Below are positions 37,517 through 49,350 of a DNA stretch of 64,000 bases, in pieces. The DNA is from Membranipora membranacea (taxonomy: Eukaryota > Bryozoa > Gymnolaemata > Cheilostomatida > Membraniporidae), in assembly GCA_914767715.1 (NCBI GenBank), contig OU612067.1, forward strand, positions 30,664,162 through 30,728,161, written 5' to 3'. The notes beneath the pieces are model-generated. The model was not told the origin of the DNA. It did no database searches and saw only the letters and a program-made list of their open reading frames with translations. The translations under genes and the position numbers were made by a program. Numbering within the stretch: position 1 is the stretch's first letter; every line of letters begins with the position of its first letter.

Positions 37517-38766
37517 TTAAACACAGAAGCACATGGGGCAGATATTCTTTTTTTACGCCAGGCAGCACTCAAGCTAAATAAACTTGTATAATAATTTATG
37601 TTAAATGACTTCCAGCCTCAGAGACTTTTTACTCCTATTTTAAGCCATGTATGTTATACTGTTATCATTTTTAATATCAAGTTAGTGATAGAAATAAAAT
37701 CAATCAATCAATCTGTTACTATAGGAATTTCTCATCTAGTACTTAAAATTATTAATTTCAGGGATTGCTACTACGATTTATTGTATCAAACTAATTTTGT
37801 TGGGACTGCTTTGTGCTGCCTATCTTGGTTTGACACAAACACATGGTTGTGTGGTGTCTGAGCCAGATGCTTCCAGTTATTGGCAGCTCCTATTCTTTTG
37901 CATTGACACTAGTGGCTTATTTTTTAAAAATTGCAATCACAATCATTAGAAGTTAAATTAAAGAAAGTTGAAGTTTTGAAATTTGCTAAACATGGAATAG
38001 CTTCAATTAGAATGAAAAATCAAGAAAATCGGACCAGTAGTTCTAAAGTTAGTATCCCAGGCGAGGCATGACCTTAAGTTGTTTGCTTGATGATCCCAAT
38101 GTAAAGACCTCTCCACCTCAACTCTCTGGAATAAGGAAACGTTATTTATGAATTTGCTGTGTTATTCTCTATGCACCAATTAATTGAAAATTATCAAACA
38201 ATCACATTATGAAGCTAAAGTTTGTATGATGACTTGCATAACATATCAATAAACAACTGCCACCACCCAGGCAAAATTGTGCTCATTGAATTCAGTATTT
38301 TATAATTAACTATCCCCTGTGTATCTCCAACATCATCAACATGTTTTTCTGTAAAATTATTCTCGAGGACAACTTTATAAAATTAATGATTTACCATGTT
38401 TGGCTTCCGATGAAAAGTATTTCCAATAATATGCAGGTAATGATCTAACTACAAAAGTGATATGACGCAGTAATTCAATTCTGATGGGCTATTAATTTTG
38501 AGTAATCTGGGTGTGTTTTACAAAGCTACCTCCCATGATTATTCTCAGATGAGACAAAAAATTTTGAAAATAGATATAAGCGTAAAGCAGTTTAGTTAGA
38601 CTATTTGCTGTGATGATTCCTCGGTTTTAGCTTATTTCAATTGATCTACTTATTTGGTAATCCAAACACTAAACAGAGAAGTAAGTATCAAAAAATCTGT
38701 TAGAAAATTCCTAGATAACAGCGTCAATCAATCAATGAATAAGCTCACCCATTAGGTAAATTCCAC
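37517..38766. other. Intergenic with a probable LINE tail
   Basis: Around 37690-37712 the sequence AAATAAAATCAATCAATCAA looks like the simple-repeat 3' tail of a non-LTR element, but no RT homology is visible before it. No gene is seen. Confidence 0.35.
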
Positions 38767-40128
38767 GGTAATGTCAAAGACCGATCCGAATATCAACATA
38801 TCATATACCGTTGGAAAGCTGCCGAGCTACTGAAAATGAATACCTGAAAAAAAACTTGATTCGATGACGTTGTGTCATTAAAGGGAGGAAATGAGGCAGA
38901 AAACGCTGTTTTTGTCAAAGCAGATGGAGGAGTCAAATTAATTGCAAGAAATTTCAAAACAGGTGGAATGTATACTTAGAGATTGAGTTCATAGTAAAAT
39001 TTGATTTTCTTTGATATACGACTAGTCTAAACTGACTTTTTACGTCACGCCATACAACGCAATTTTTTTGGTGAAGCCGTGAAAATATGTGAAATTTCAA
39101 TCATTAATTCAGAACAGATCATAGGCTCGAAACAAAATTAATTATGATTTTCCCTTAGAGTACACTTCAAATGTCATACATATTGACTTTAAACAAATTA
39201 GCTTGCATATTGCGAAAACAGTGGAGTCTCGAATACACCTGATATTTTTCGCATTTTTGCATAACGTCAAATGTGCTGTCCAAATGACTATTATTGCGGC
39301 CAAACAAAGTTTTTTTGAAAGTTCTCACATACGAAGCCGCTTTTATTACCCATGGTGCACGCAGGAAATGCCAACAGATTTTTTCACTGCATCTTCGTTT
39401 TTCTTGAATTTAACGCAAAAGAATGGCCAAAAACACCTCAAAAGTCCAAAAAAATAGCTGCTTTTTGGCATTGTTTTGCGTTAAATTCAAGAAAAACGAA
39501 GATGCAGGGAAAAAATCTTTTGGCATTTCCTGTGTGCACCATGGCTAATGAAAGCGGCCTCGCATGTGAGAACTTTCAAAAAAACTTTGTTTAGCCACAA
39601 TAATGGTCATTTGGACAGCAAATTTGATGTTTTGCAAAAGTTGCAAAAAATATTAGCTGTATTCGAGAGTCTACTGTTTTCGCAATATGCAAGCTAATTT
39701 GTTGATAATTAAGAGGTATGGCATTTGAAGTGTACTCTAAGGGAAAATCATAATTAATTTTGTTTTGAGCCTATGATCTGTTCTGAATTAATGATTTAAA
39801 TTTCACATATTTTCACGGCTTCACAAAAAAAAATGCATTGCATGGCGTGACGTAAAAAGTCAGTTTAGACTAGTCATATATCAAAGAAAATCAAATTTCA
39901 CGATGAATGCAATCTCTAAGTATGCATTCCACCTGGTTTGAAATTTCTTGCATGTAATTTGACTCCCCCATCTGCTTTGACAAAAACAGCGTTTTCTGCC
40001 TCATTTCCTCCCTAAAATGACACAACGTCATTGAATCAAGTTTTTGTTCAGGTATTCATTTTCAGCAGCTCGGCAGCTTTCCAACGGTATATGATATGTT
40101 GATATTCGGATCGGTCTTTGACATTACC
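38767..40128. repeat. 1.36-kb near-perfect palindrome (foldback element)
   Basis: The two halves are inverted copies of about 680 bases each, centred near 39448 with almost no spacer. The ends are GGTAATGTCAAAGACCGATC and its reverse complement. Arms differ by scattered substitutions and tiny indels. No convincing coding sequence; open frames in both arms mirror each other. It is probably a foldback-type DNA transposon; no clear target duplication was found. Confidence 0.9.
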
Positions 40129-41143
40129 TTTACTAGAGTCCTAAGTTTTATTCTATAGTGTGTCTATGGTGAACTCAATCAACCACACTATCTGTCCTCA
40201 TGCCTCAATCCTCATCCTAATGGGTTTCCTTGGGTTACAGATTGGACTGAAATAAAGAGGATGAAAATGGTATCAATCAGATTCTTTCAAGGACTGCTAA
40301 TACAAATGATCATGTTGGATAGGTGGATATAGAGATTATTTTGTGAACAAGTTCCAGAAGTTGGGCCAATAATATTATAAATTATAGATTATTGCTGAAG
40401 TTTGAGTTTATTGCAAATAAAGGAAAAGTGTATGACATGTTAAAATAATCATCGCGTTAAAGTGTGAAATATCAAAATTAATAAGAATCTCATGGAGATT
40501 TATTTGTCTGTTTCATTGCCTTTGAAAATCATCCGTGGTTCCATTTCCAAGGAAATAAAGTGTCAGTCAGTCAGAAGAAGGCGGGGGAGGTAGCCAGTGC
40601 CCAGGTTGCTTGAGTTATCAGAAACTTGCCTGACCTACATATGAAGAAAGTCCATTGTTGTCAGACAATGGCATACTGTATCAATATAAAGCCATGATAA
40701 AAAAAGAAATGTATGGAACATACTACACAAATAATTATGCAAGCGATCACCGAATCGCTACAAAATGATCATTATATACACAAAATTGTAATGAATTAGA
40801 AATATTTACACATGAACCAATATATATATTCCATGTTTATTCTGGAGAAGAATAAGTCCTTAGGACTTGTACCCAGAAAACAGAAAAATTGATAAAAATA
40901 TGGTGTAGAATTAAAAAGACATGTAACTAAAAATCAAGAACAAAAAAAGGTAAAATTACAACGTACACGCAGGCATTAATTAGCAGTAAAACATTACACA
41001 AGTTGATACACAATAGCTAGGAAAAGAAAAGTTAGAACAAAGTAGCAGTAGGCTAAAATGAAATGATGATGTGATGAGAAAATGAAGCCAAATAATACAC
41101 AATGGTAATTAATTCTAGATAGACTTTATTGGATACAACTTAC
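40129..41143. other. Intergenic, repeat-bearing
   Basis: Around 40285-40400 the sequence resembles 47275-47390 (words AGTACAAATGAT / AATACAAATGAT and GGTCCAGAAGTT / GTTCCAGAAGTT), so the region behind the paralogue relics was duplicated too, or both carry the same repeat. No gene is seen. Confidence 0.4.
40828..40955 (+). repeat. Dispersed repeat, second member
   Basis: Inverted match of 27594-27715. Confidence 0.6.
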
Positions 41144-41559
41144 CATAAGGAGAGATAGACCAGCTCTGAGTGACCCACCAGTTCTCAAACCCATCAGTTA
41201 CAGAGCTTACTCTCAGAGATGCTGTCATCCAGCTAGTAGCAGCTGTATTAGCAGGTACCGTCAGGGTGAGAGATGAATTGCCACCACTCGTAACTGTCTG
41301 AAAGATTAATGAATAATTTGTTTACAAAAATATAATTTAGGTTTGATGAACAGGACTTTGAGAAGACTCAAAAGTCAGGACTTAGCAAAAAGATAGAGAA
41401 AACTTGAGGACCGACCTGGATAGTGATGGCAACGAGACGGGACAATTCCCGGTCTCGCGAGACTTGTCTCCTCGGGACAGTATCTCGTCGAGACAGACAA
41501 CTCTTACTAAAGGTCGGGACTATTCGCATTGTAAATGGTAGTAGCTGGTCAAAACATTG

Positions 41560-44500
41560 CCTTCACCCAGATTCGAACCAGTGACCTAGTGATCAGCAGC
41601 CCACGCTCTCACCCACGCTCTTACCCACGCTCTTACCCAAGCTCTTACCCACGCTCTTACCCACGCTCTTACCCACGCTCTTACCCACGCTCTTACCCAC
41701 GCTCTTACCCACGCTCTTACTCACGCTCTTACCCACGCTCTTACCCACGCTCTTACCCACGCTCTTACCCACGCTCTTACCCACGCTCTTACCCAAGCTC
41801 TTACCCACGCTCTTACCCACGCTCTTACCCAAGCTCTTACCCACGCTCTTACCCACGCTCTTACCCACGCTCTTACCCAAGCTCTTACCCACGCTCTTAC
41901 CCAAGCTCTTACCCACGCTCTTACCCAAGCTCTTACCCACGCTCTTACCCACGCTCTTACCCACGCTCTTACTCACGCTCTTACCCACGCTCTTACCCAC
42001 GCTCTTACCCACGCTCTTACCCACGCTCTTACCCAAGCTCTTACCCACGCTCTTACCCACGCTCTTACCCAAGCTCTTACCCACGCTCTTACCCACGCTC
42101 TTACCCACGCTCTTACCCAAGCTCTTACCCACGCTCTTACCCAAGCTCTTACCCACGCTCTTACCCACGCTCTTACCCACGCTCTTACCCACGCTCTTAC
42201 CCACGCTCTTACCCACGCTCTTACCCACGCTCTTACCCACGCTCTTACCCACGCTCTTACCCACGCTCTTACCCACGCTCTTACCCACGCTCTTACCCAC
42301 GCTCTTACCCACGCTCTTACCCACGCTCTTACCCACGCTCTTACCCACGCTCTTACCCACGCTCTTACCCACGCTCTTACCCACGCTCTTACCCACGCTC
42401 TTACCCAAGCTCTTACCCACGCTCTTACCCACGCTCTTACCCAAGCTCTTACCCACGCTCTTACCCACGCTCTTACCCACGCTCTTACCCAAGCTCTTAC
42501 CCACGCTCTTACCCACGCTCTTACCCACGCTCTTACCCACGCTCTTACCCACGCTCTTACCCACGCTCTTACCCACGCTCTTACCCACGCTCTTACCCAC
42601 GCTCTTACCCACGCGCTTACCCACGCTCTTACCCACGCTCTTACCCACGCTCTTACCCACGCTCTTACCCACGCTCTTACCCACGCTCTTACCCACGCTC
42701 TTACCCACGCTCTTACCCACGCTCTTACCCACGCTCTTACCCACGCTCTTACCCAAGCTCTTACCCACGCTCTTACCCACGCTCTTACCCAAGCTCTTAC
42801 CCACGCTCTTACCCACGCTCTTACCCACGCTCTTACCCAAGCTCTTACCCACGCTCTTACCCAAGCTCTTACCCACGCTCTTACCCACGCTCTTACCCAC
42901 GCTCTTACCCACGCTCTTACCCACGCTCTTACCCACGCTCTTACCCACGCTCTTACCCACGCTCTTACCCACACTCTTACCCACGCTCTTACCCACGCTC
43001 TTACCCACGCTCTTACCCACGCTCTTACCCAAGCTCTTACCCACGCTCTTACCCACGCTCTTACCCAAGCTCTTACCCACGCTCTTACCCACGCTCTTAC
43101 CCACGCTCTTACCCAAGCTCTTACCCACGCTCTTACCCAAGCTCTTACCCACGCTCTTACCCAAGCTCTTACCCACGCTCTTACAAACGCTCTTACCCAC
43201 GCTCTTACCCACGCTCTTACCCACGCTCTTACCCACGCTCTTACTCACGCTCTTACCCACGCTCTTACCCACGCTCTTACCCACGCTCTTACCCACGCTC
43301 TTACCCACGCTCTTACCCACGCTCTTACCCACGCTCTTACCCAAGCTCTTACCCACGCTCTTACCCAAGCTCTTACCCACGCTCTTACCCACGCTCTTAC
43401 CCACGCTCTTACCCACGCTCTTACCCACGCTCTTACCCACGCTCTTACTCACGCTCTTACCCACGCTCTTACCCACGCTCTTACCCACGCTCTTACCCAC
43501 GCTCTTACCCACGCTCTTACCCACGCTCTTACCCACGCTCTTACCCAAGCTCTTACCCACGCTCTTACCCAAGCTCTTACCCACGCTCTTACCCACGCTC
43601 TTACCCACGCTCTTACCCACGCTCTTACCCACGCTCTTACCCACGCTCTTACTCACGCTCTTACCCACGCTCTTACCCACGCTCTTACCCACGCTCTTAC
43701 CCACGCTCTTACCCACGCTCTTACCCACGCTCTTACCCACGCTCTTACCCACGCTCTTACCCACGCTCTTACCCACGCTCTTACCCACGCTCTTACCCAC
43801 GCTCTTACCCACGCTCTTACCCACGCTCTTACCCACGCTCTTACCCAAGCTCTTACCCACGCTCTTACCCACGCTCTTACCCAAGCTCTTACCCACGCTC
43901 TTACCCACGCTCTTACCCAAGCTCTTACCCACGCTCTTACCCAAGCTCTTACCCACGCTCTTACCCACGCTCTTACCCACGCTCTTACCCACGCTCTTAC
44001 CCAAGCTCTTACCCACGCTCTTACCCAAGCTCTTACCCACGCTCTTACCCAAGCTCTTACCCACGCTCTTACCCACGCTCTTACCCACGCTCTTACTCAC
44101 GCTCTTACCCACGCTCTTACCCACGCTCTTACCCACGCTCTTACCCACGCTCTTACCCACGCTCTTACCCACGCTCTTACCCACGCTCTTACCCAAGCTC
44201 TTACCCACGCTCTTACCCAAGCTCTTACCCACGCTCTTACCCACGCTCTTACCCACGCTCTTACCCAAGCTCTTACCCACGCTCTTACCCAAGCTCTTAC
44301 CCACGCTCTTACCCACGCTCTTACCCACGCTCTTACCCACGCTCTTACCCACGCTCTTACCCACGCTCTTACCCACTCTCTTACCCACGCTCTTACCCAC
44401 ACTCTTACCCACGCTCTTACCCACGCTCTTACCCACGCTCTTACCCACGCTCTTACCCAAGCTCTTACCCACGCTCTTACCCAAGCTCTTACCCACGCTC

Positions 44501-44578
44501 TTACCCACGCTCTTACCCACGCTCTTACCCACGCTCTTACCCACGCTCTTACCCACTACACCACGGTTACTATATGAT
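41560..44578 (-). other. tRNA-like sequence interrupted in its D-arm by the array
   Basis: On the minus strand, 44578-44557 reads GTAACCGTGGTGTAGTGGG, a tRNA 5' end with A-box. After the array, 41606-41560 reads GAGCGTGGGCTGCTGATCAC and then TAGGTCACTGGTTCGAATC, an anticodon-arm-like region and a B-box with T-arm. Joined around the array, these parts have the order and spacing of a tRNA. The repeat unit TAAGAGCGTGGG equals the D-arm word at the junction. It is not a functional tRNA gene. Confidence 0.7.
41601..44556. repeat. 12-bp minisatellite, about 246 copies
   Basis: The unit is ACGCTCTTACCC. Copies stay in exact 12-bp register over at least 2,880 bases. Variation is by substitution: AAGCTC is common, TTACTC is scattered, and there are singletons such as ACGCGC near 42612. 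Blocks of variants recur (for example 41761-41880 matches 42001-42120 and 42721-42840), showing higher-order duplication. Long open frames exist on both strands only because 12 is a multiple of three and the unit lacks stops; these should not be annotated as proteins. Confidence 0.98.
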
Positions 44579-46833
44579 GTCACAAGAAATTCTGACTATG
44601 ATATAATGGAAGGATAGTTATTAGTCATGCTTTTGCTGCAATTATTTAACGGAAATGTTATCTGATTGGCTGTCAGATTTGATTGATTGGCTGTCTGTTT
44701 TGATTGATAAGTCAAGGCCAAATCTATGTAAACAACTTCTGTTAAAAATGGAATGGATGATCAATGTGGAGCTTTCTCAATGATTTGGAGCTGGGGCAAG
44801 AGGGAGAAGGGATGCAATGACTAATGGGGTATCAAATTGTATAAATATGAGGAGATAGTTGAGCCTAAGCATATCCAGAAGCTGAGTCACTTGACTGGTT
44901 GGTATAATAAACAAGAAGAAACAGCTTCTCCTTGGTTTAACTATTTTATTTAGTTAACACTATAGGCCTATGTTTTAGATTGGCTGAGGAGGATTACAGT
45001 AGGATTACACCCATAAATCATGAGTATGAATTTGGGCAATGACAATCATGTGTAGCAGGCTGATATTCATACAAAATTTAATTTGCAAGAATTAGTGGAA
45101 ATCTGCACGAGCGTGTGGCTTTCTATAATTCAATAAATACTTGACAGAATTTGATGAAACTTGGTTTCAACATAGATCCTTATTGCTATAGATCATAAGT
45201 TACAACTTGAATCAAATGTACTATAAGCTGATTGCACTAGTGATAGTGAATGAATATCCACCATTCTTTTAAATTGTGATATCTGAAGAATGTTTTATCG
45301 GCATCGTCATATGTCTCGGTCTCGTCCCGATCTCGTCCCGATCTCGTCCCGATCTCGTCCCGAATTTTCTTGCTGTCTCGGTCTCGTCCCGTCTCGCCAA
45401 AATCTGACAATTTGCCATCACTAGACCTGGAACCAATCTATCAGTCTTTTATAAAATACCACTCGACTCCAAAGGCGGTTTTTTTTGCAGAGCAAACAAG
45501 GCTGATATAGCGAATTGCCTTCTAAACCAAGGATATGGGTTTTCAATCAATTTTTAGTTTCTCAAATCTTAAAACACTTTATGACATACAATAAGGTTGA
45601 ACTTACGACATCTGAAGCACCTCCGTTTCCTGGCATGAGATCCACATAAGTTCCATCTGGTTGTTGAACTGACCACTTATAAGTATTGGGAGATGGACTG
45701 CCTCCTTCTAATTGAACAGCGATGATAGCTGTTACGTTTGCCGGCTTCACCACAGGACCAGTTACAATTTTTGCTGGTTCTGAAGCTGTGAAATAAGTCA
45801 AAGTGTTAGAATGGTATGGTGTTATTCTTTGACGGCTTTTTTTCAGATAACCTAAGGAAATTAGTTCAGCAGTATAAATACAACGTAGACAAGGTTTGAG
45901 CTTTTTCTCTCCCTTGATTGATTGTTAGCAATAAATGTATACGAACATTCAAACCTTTTTTTAGACCGTTGAATCTTTTTAAGCTAGCACAAAGTTTGTA
46001 AACTCACTGGTGGTGACTGTAGATGTCATGGCTGGGATAAAGAAGGTTGAGTTGCCCACCAGGCTCTATTTGAGGCTGACCCTCTGAAGGTAATTGATTG
46101 ACTAGATGCTGATAGCCAATTTTTGAGAATCAGAGTGTTCGTAATCGGTCCATTAAGACAAGTCTAAAATGGATAAGAGTATACACATCTTTATTTGATT
46201 CCTTCTAACATCGCTTCCTCACAATACAGCAAACAGATTGCAGTGCCCAACATCCTCAGTGAACTCTCTACCTGTTAGCTTGATTAACTTTAAGTTTACC
46301 GTTGAAGCAAAAGCTGCATAGTCAGAATCATCATATACAGATTCAATAACCAATCCAGTCCTGTCTTGTATCTCCCATTGGAATGAACTGGCTCTCGGAC
46401 TCCCACCTGCAGTACTGCTGGTCAGAACTTATCTACCAGATCCGTCAGTACTTTGTTCTCCTGGCTTAATTTTGAACTTTTACGTTTGTTTCTGTGGTTT
46501 TATGTGCGGTTTCGAATAAGATTGCTGTGCAGTGTTCAAAAATATGCTTAACTAAAATTTTGTAGTTCTTGAGTGTTTCTTCTACAGACATAAACTTTTT
46601 AAGTTTCGCTATTAAATAAAGAAATTGATTTGACCTGGTTGCCACATCTATGGCATGTGTTTGAAAAGGAGAGGTCTGTATCAAGGGTGACCCCTGCTAC
46701 ATTGAATAAAGTTGTAACTTAATTTCAGTGCTTTGGTGGTCATTATTGAAAGTCACGGAATTGTGTTTTTGCAATAACAACTTTGGTATACTGGTAGCTA
46801 CGCAGAATAGAGAAGTTCAGTAAACTATTGATA

Positions 46834-46843
46834 TATGTATATA

Positions 46844-46874
<31 letters not shown>

Positions 46875-46875
46875 C
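46834..46875. repeat. (TA)n microsatellite
   Basis: Nearly pure alternating TA over about 40 bases. Confidence 0.9.
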
Positions 46876-47714
46876 ATAGGTAGATTGGGGATAGGCCTGA
46901 ATATACAGCTACAATCAACAAGCTGGTTTCAGTAATAAATACTCAATTTATACATCCACTGCCATACATGCCCCACGTCATGCAATACTGTATAACTATG
47001 GTGCTTTGCACCTGTGCACTCTGAGCACACGGCATGAAAATTTTATTTTAATTCTTTGCTAGGAGTCAACAAATGACAGCAAATGACTTGGCTCACCAAG
47101 TAGATAAAGTCAACGGTATTCACAGAAGACCTAAGTTTATTTCATAGTATGTTTACAGTTTACTTAGCCGACTGCATTTCTGACCTGAATATAATGCGTT
47201 TATTCAGTATTCGAGATCGGGCTGTAGGATAAGTCCTTTTTTTAAATCAACTCAGAGAAATGCAATACTCAGATTCTTTGGAGGACAGCTAGTACAAATG
47301 ATGCCGTGGGATATGTAGATTATTATGGGAATAAGGTCCAGAAGTTTGGCCGATAACATTAAAAAATTTAATATCATAGATGATGTATGAGTTTAATGCA
47401 GGCATATACATGACAATAATAATAACTTGCGTATAACAATGAGAAGTAACTGTCAACAAATATATTAGCATTCAAAATCAATATAAGTTGTGAAATAGAA
47501 AAGGTACAGAGAAAACTAAAAGAAATCACACAAGCAAGCATCACACCCCACCGCTGCGAAGAAGGAAATACACGACATGTCAAGTTATTTAAATTGGTTT
47601 TTTCAATGCGACAGATTGCCACATTAACCAATTTATTTCAACTGCGAAATATAGGAGCCGAATAATGCAAAATTCATAATTAGTTCTTAATAGATCATAG
47701 TCAAGACAACTTAC

Positions 47715-48918
47715 CATAAGGAGGTATTGACCAGCTCTGAGTGACCAACCAGTGCTCAAACCCATCAGTTATAGAACTTACTCCCAGAGAAGCTGTCCTC
47801 CAACGTCCAGCAGCTGTATAAGCCGTAAAAGCCGTAAATGATTTTTCCATATGGTTCAAAGCTAACTGTCTTATACTGAATACCGCTAAGACCAAGGAGA
47901 TGATCTTTGACTTCAGCAGATCCCAGGAAGTCACTTCTAATGTTTTTATTGATGACAACCCAGTAGAAAAAGTTCAATGTCTTAAGTATCTGGGTACTAT
48001 TTTTAATGATGATTTAAAATGGACTGATAATACTGACCACATTTTTCGCAGATTGAAAAGCAGATTTTATGCATTGTCTAAGTTCAAATCTTTTTTATCC
48101 GTCCAATACTCAATGTGAGTATTTTGTGCAATCTCTTATATTACCGATTTTATTATATATAATTCAGAAGTTTGGTTCAACTCTGGCACGGCAAAGGAGA
48201 TATCTCGATTATTATCTCCTTTTTCTACCTCATACAGCTGTGACATTCCTAAACTGATCTCAGACCGAATTCTTAGTACTGCAGTAAATTTTATTGATGA
48301 CGAAGACCATAATCTTAACAAACATTATGTTCTAGGTAGGAAAACATTTTTATCAGCTAAGTGCCGCACAACTCGTTTTTTAAACAGTTTCATACTTTTT
48401 AGTATCAGACTCCTAAATGATAACGCCTTCTTACAGTCACTATTATTTTGCATCATCATTGATGATAAGCAATAAAACAATCTCTCTCCACAGCAGGTAT
48501 TGTCAGGCTAAGGAACGGGTTTCCACTGCTTGCAACTGTCTGTAAGATTGGTTCATAACATGTTTACAAATATATAATATTGAGGTATGATGATCAGGAC
48601 TTTGGGATGACTCAGAAAATCAGAAGTGAGCAAGAATATTAAAAAAAAAACTTGTGAACCGACATGTCACCAATCCCTTGCTCTCATTCCAAAGACCACT
48701 TGACCTTGATGACACAATTACCACATACAACAAGGTTGAACTCGCAATATCAGAAGCACCTCCGCTACCAGGCATGAGATCCATGAAGCTTCCATCTGGT
48801 TGTTGAACAGTCCATTTGTAAGTATTGGGAGATGGACTGCCTCCATCTATTTCAATGTTGTTTCTCTGTTTACCGGCTTCCTTAAAGCCCTGGTATTGTT
48901 TCTAGCTGGTTATGAAGG
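47715..48918 (-). pseudogene. Relic B of the two-domain secreted gene, split by a LINE
   Basis: The exon 4 homologue is at 48918-48746. Its acceptor AG is AC, its donor GT is GC, and its middle is frameshifted. The exon 5 homologue starts at 48539, stops at about 48487, and resumes at about 47825 to end at 47715, with a LINE fragment between. Exons 2 and 3 are missing. Confidence 0.8.
47826..48486 (+). mobile_element. LINE reverse-transcriptase 3' fragment inside exon 5 of relic B
   Basis: The plus strand translates to typical non-LTR RT C-terminal sequence: LNTAKTKEMIFDF, VQCLKYLGTIF, then after a frameshift EYFVQSLILPILLYNSEVWF. It ends with a 3' end near AATAAAAC at 48472. It is heavily 5' truncated. 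Motifs fit the Rex1/CR1-like group. The split exon words on both sides fix the insertion point to within a few bases. Confidence 0.8.
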
Positions 48919-49188
48919 TGTGAAATAAGTCATACTGTTAGATGGGCAGGGTATGACCCTTCAGCTGTATGTTAACAGAAAACCTAAGCAAATTAGTTCA
49001 GTAAGAAACAACGCGGGCATAGTTTAGGCAAGCTGTTTAAGTCACAGCAACTTTCAACACACCGAATTCGCTTTTAAGAGCAAAATGGGATAATATTTAT
49101 TGATTAGGATATACTGATTAGGGTCTAACAGTTATCTATATACATATTGTCATTGTGAATTTTTTTAAATGTTATCAACTCAACTGTC

Positions 49189-49286
49189 AACGTACCAACT
49201 GTTGCTGTTGGTAGACTTGCTGAATGCACACAAAGTATAACTGAAGCACAGATGGTAAGAAGAAGGCTTGTTTGTGGTAGACCCAT
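49189..49286 (-). pseudogene. Detached first exon of the two-domain secreted family
   Basis: Starting at the ATG at 49286, the minus strand encodes MGLPQTSLLLTICASVILCV, a signal peptide nearly identical to that of the gene at 51811. The splice donor has changed from GTGAG to TTGAG, so exon 1 cannot be joined normally. No exon 2 or 3 follows before relic B. It may be the first exon of relic B. Confidence 0.8.
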
Positions 49287-49342
49287 GTTTAATTTTCTTT
49301 GAGACAAAAACTTGACTTTGAAATAAATTTGTGTGCTTGCAG

Positions 49343-49350
49343 TATTTATA
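49343..49350 (-). promoter_or_regulatory. TATA box of the detached first exon
   Basis: TATAAATA on the minus strand within CTGCTGTATAAATACTG, the same context as at 51747. Upstream TACGTCAT and GTTTC-type words are also shared with the intact gene's promoter. Confidence 0.65.

Larger units (their letters stand above)
41421..45423. mobile_element. 4.0-kb non-autonomous hAT-type element carrying a giant minisatellite
   Basis: Both ends read TAGTGATGGCAA inward and are flanked by an identical 8-bp duplication, GACCTGGA (41413-41420 and 45424-45431). Short terminal repeats, 8-bp target duplications and subterminal repeats of GGGACGAGAT/GAGACGGGAC type are typical of the hAT superfamily. No transposase is seen. 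About three quarters of the element is the 12-bp array at 41601-44556, and the remainder (44560-45300) is AT-rich and non-coding. It sits in the intron of relic A. Confidence 0.85.
41144..46460 (-). pseudogene. Relic A of the two-domain secreted gene
   Basis: Minus-strand homologues of exons 2-5 of the gene at 51811 lie at 46460-46300, about 46100-46008, 45785-45607 and 41297-41144. Exon 2 has an in-frame TAA where the intact gene reads a Gln-Tyr pair. Exon 3 has lost one base near its end and is rearranged upstream. Exons 4 and 5 are open, keep their splice sites and equal the functional lengths (179 and 154 bases). No exon 1 is found. The intron between exons 4 and 5 is enlarged by a 4-kb hAT-type element. 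The copy is dead as a full-length gene, although the second domain alone remains intact. Confidence 0.85.

Noticed and set aside
39203-39594. Two overlapping open frames at the palindrome centre
   Set aside because: They are mirror images of one another created by the inverted repeat, with no homology.
41973-42974. Minus-strand open frame of RAWV repeats
   Set aside because: Same satellite artefact in another frame.
41535-44606. Long plus-strand open frame of about 1000 codons (RSYP repeats) and a matching minus-strand one (GKSV repeats)
   Set aside because: Both are by-products of a 12-bp satellite without stop codons; three frames on two strands are open at once.
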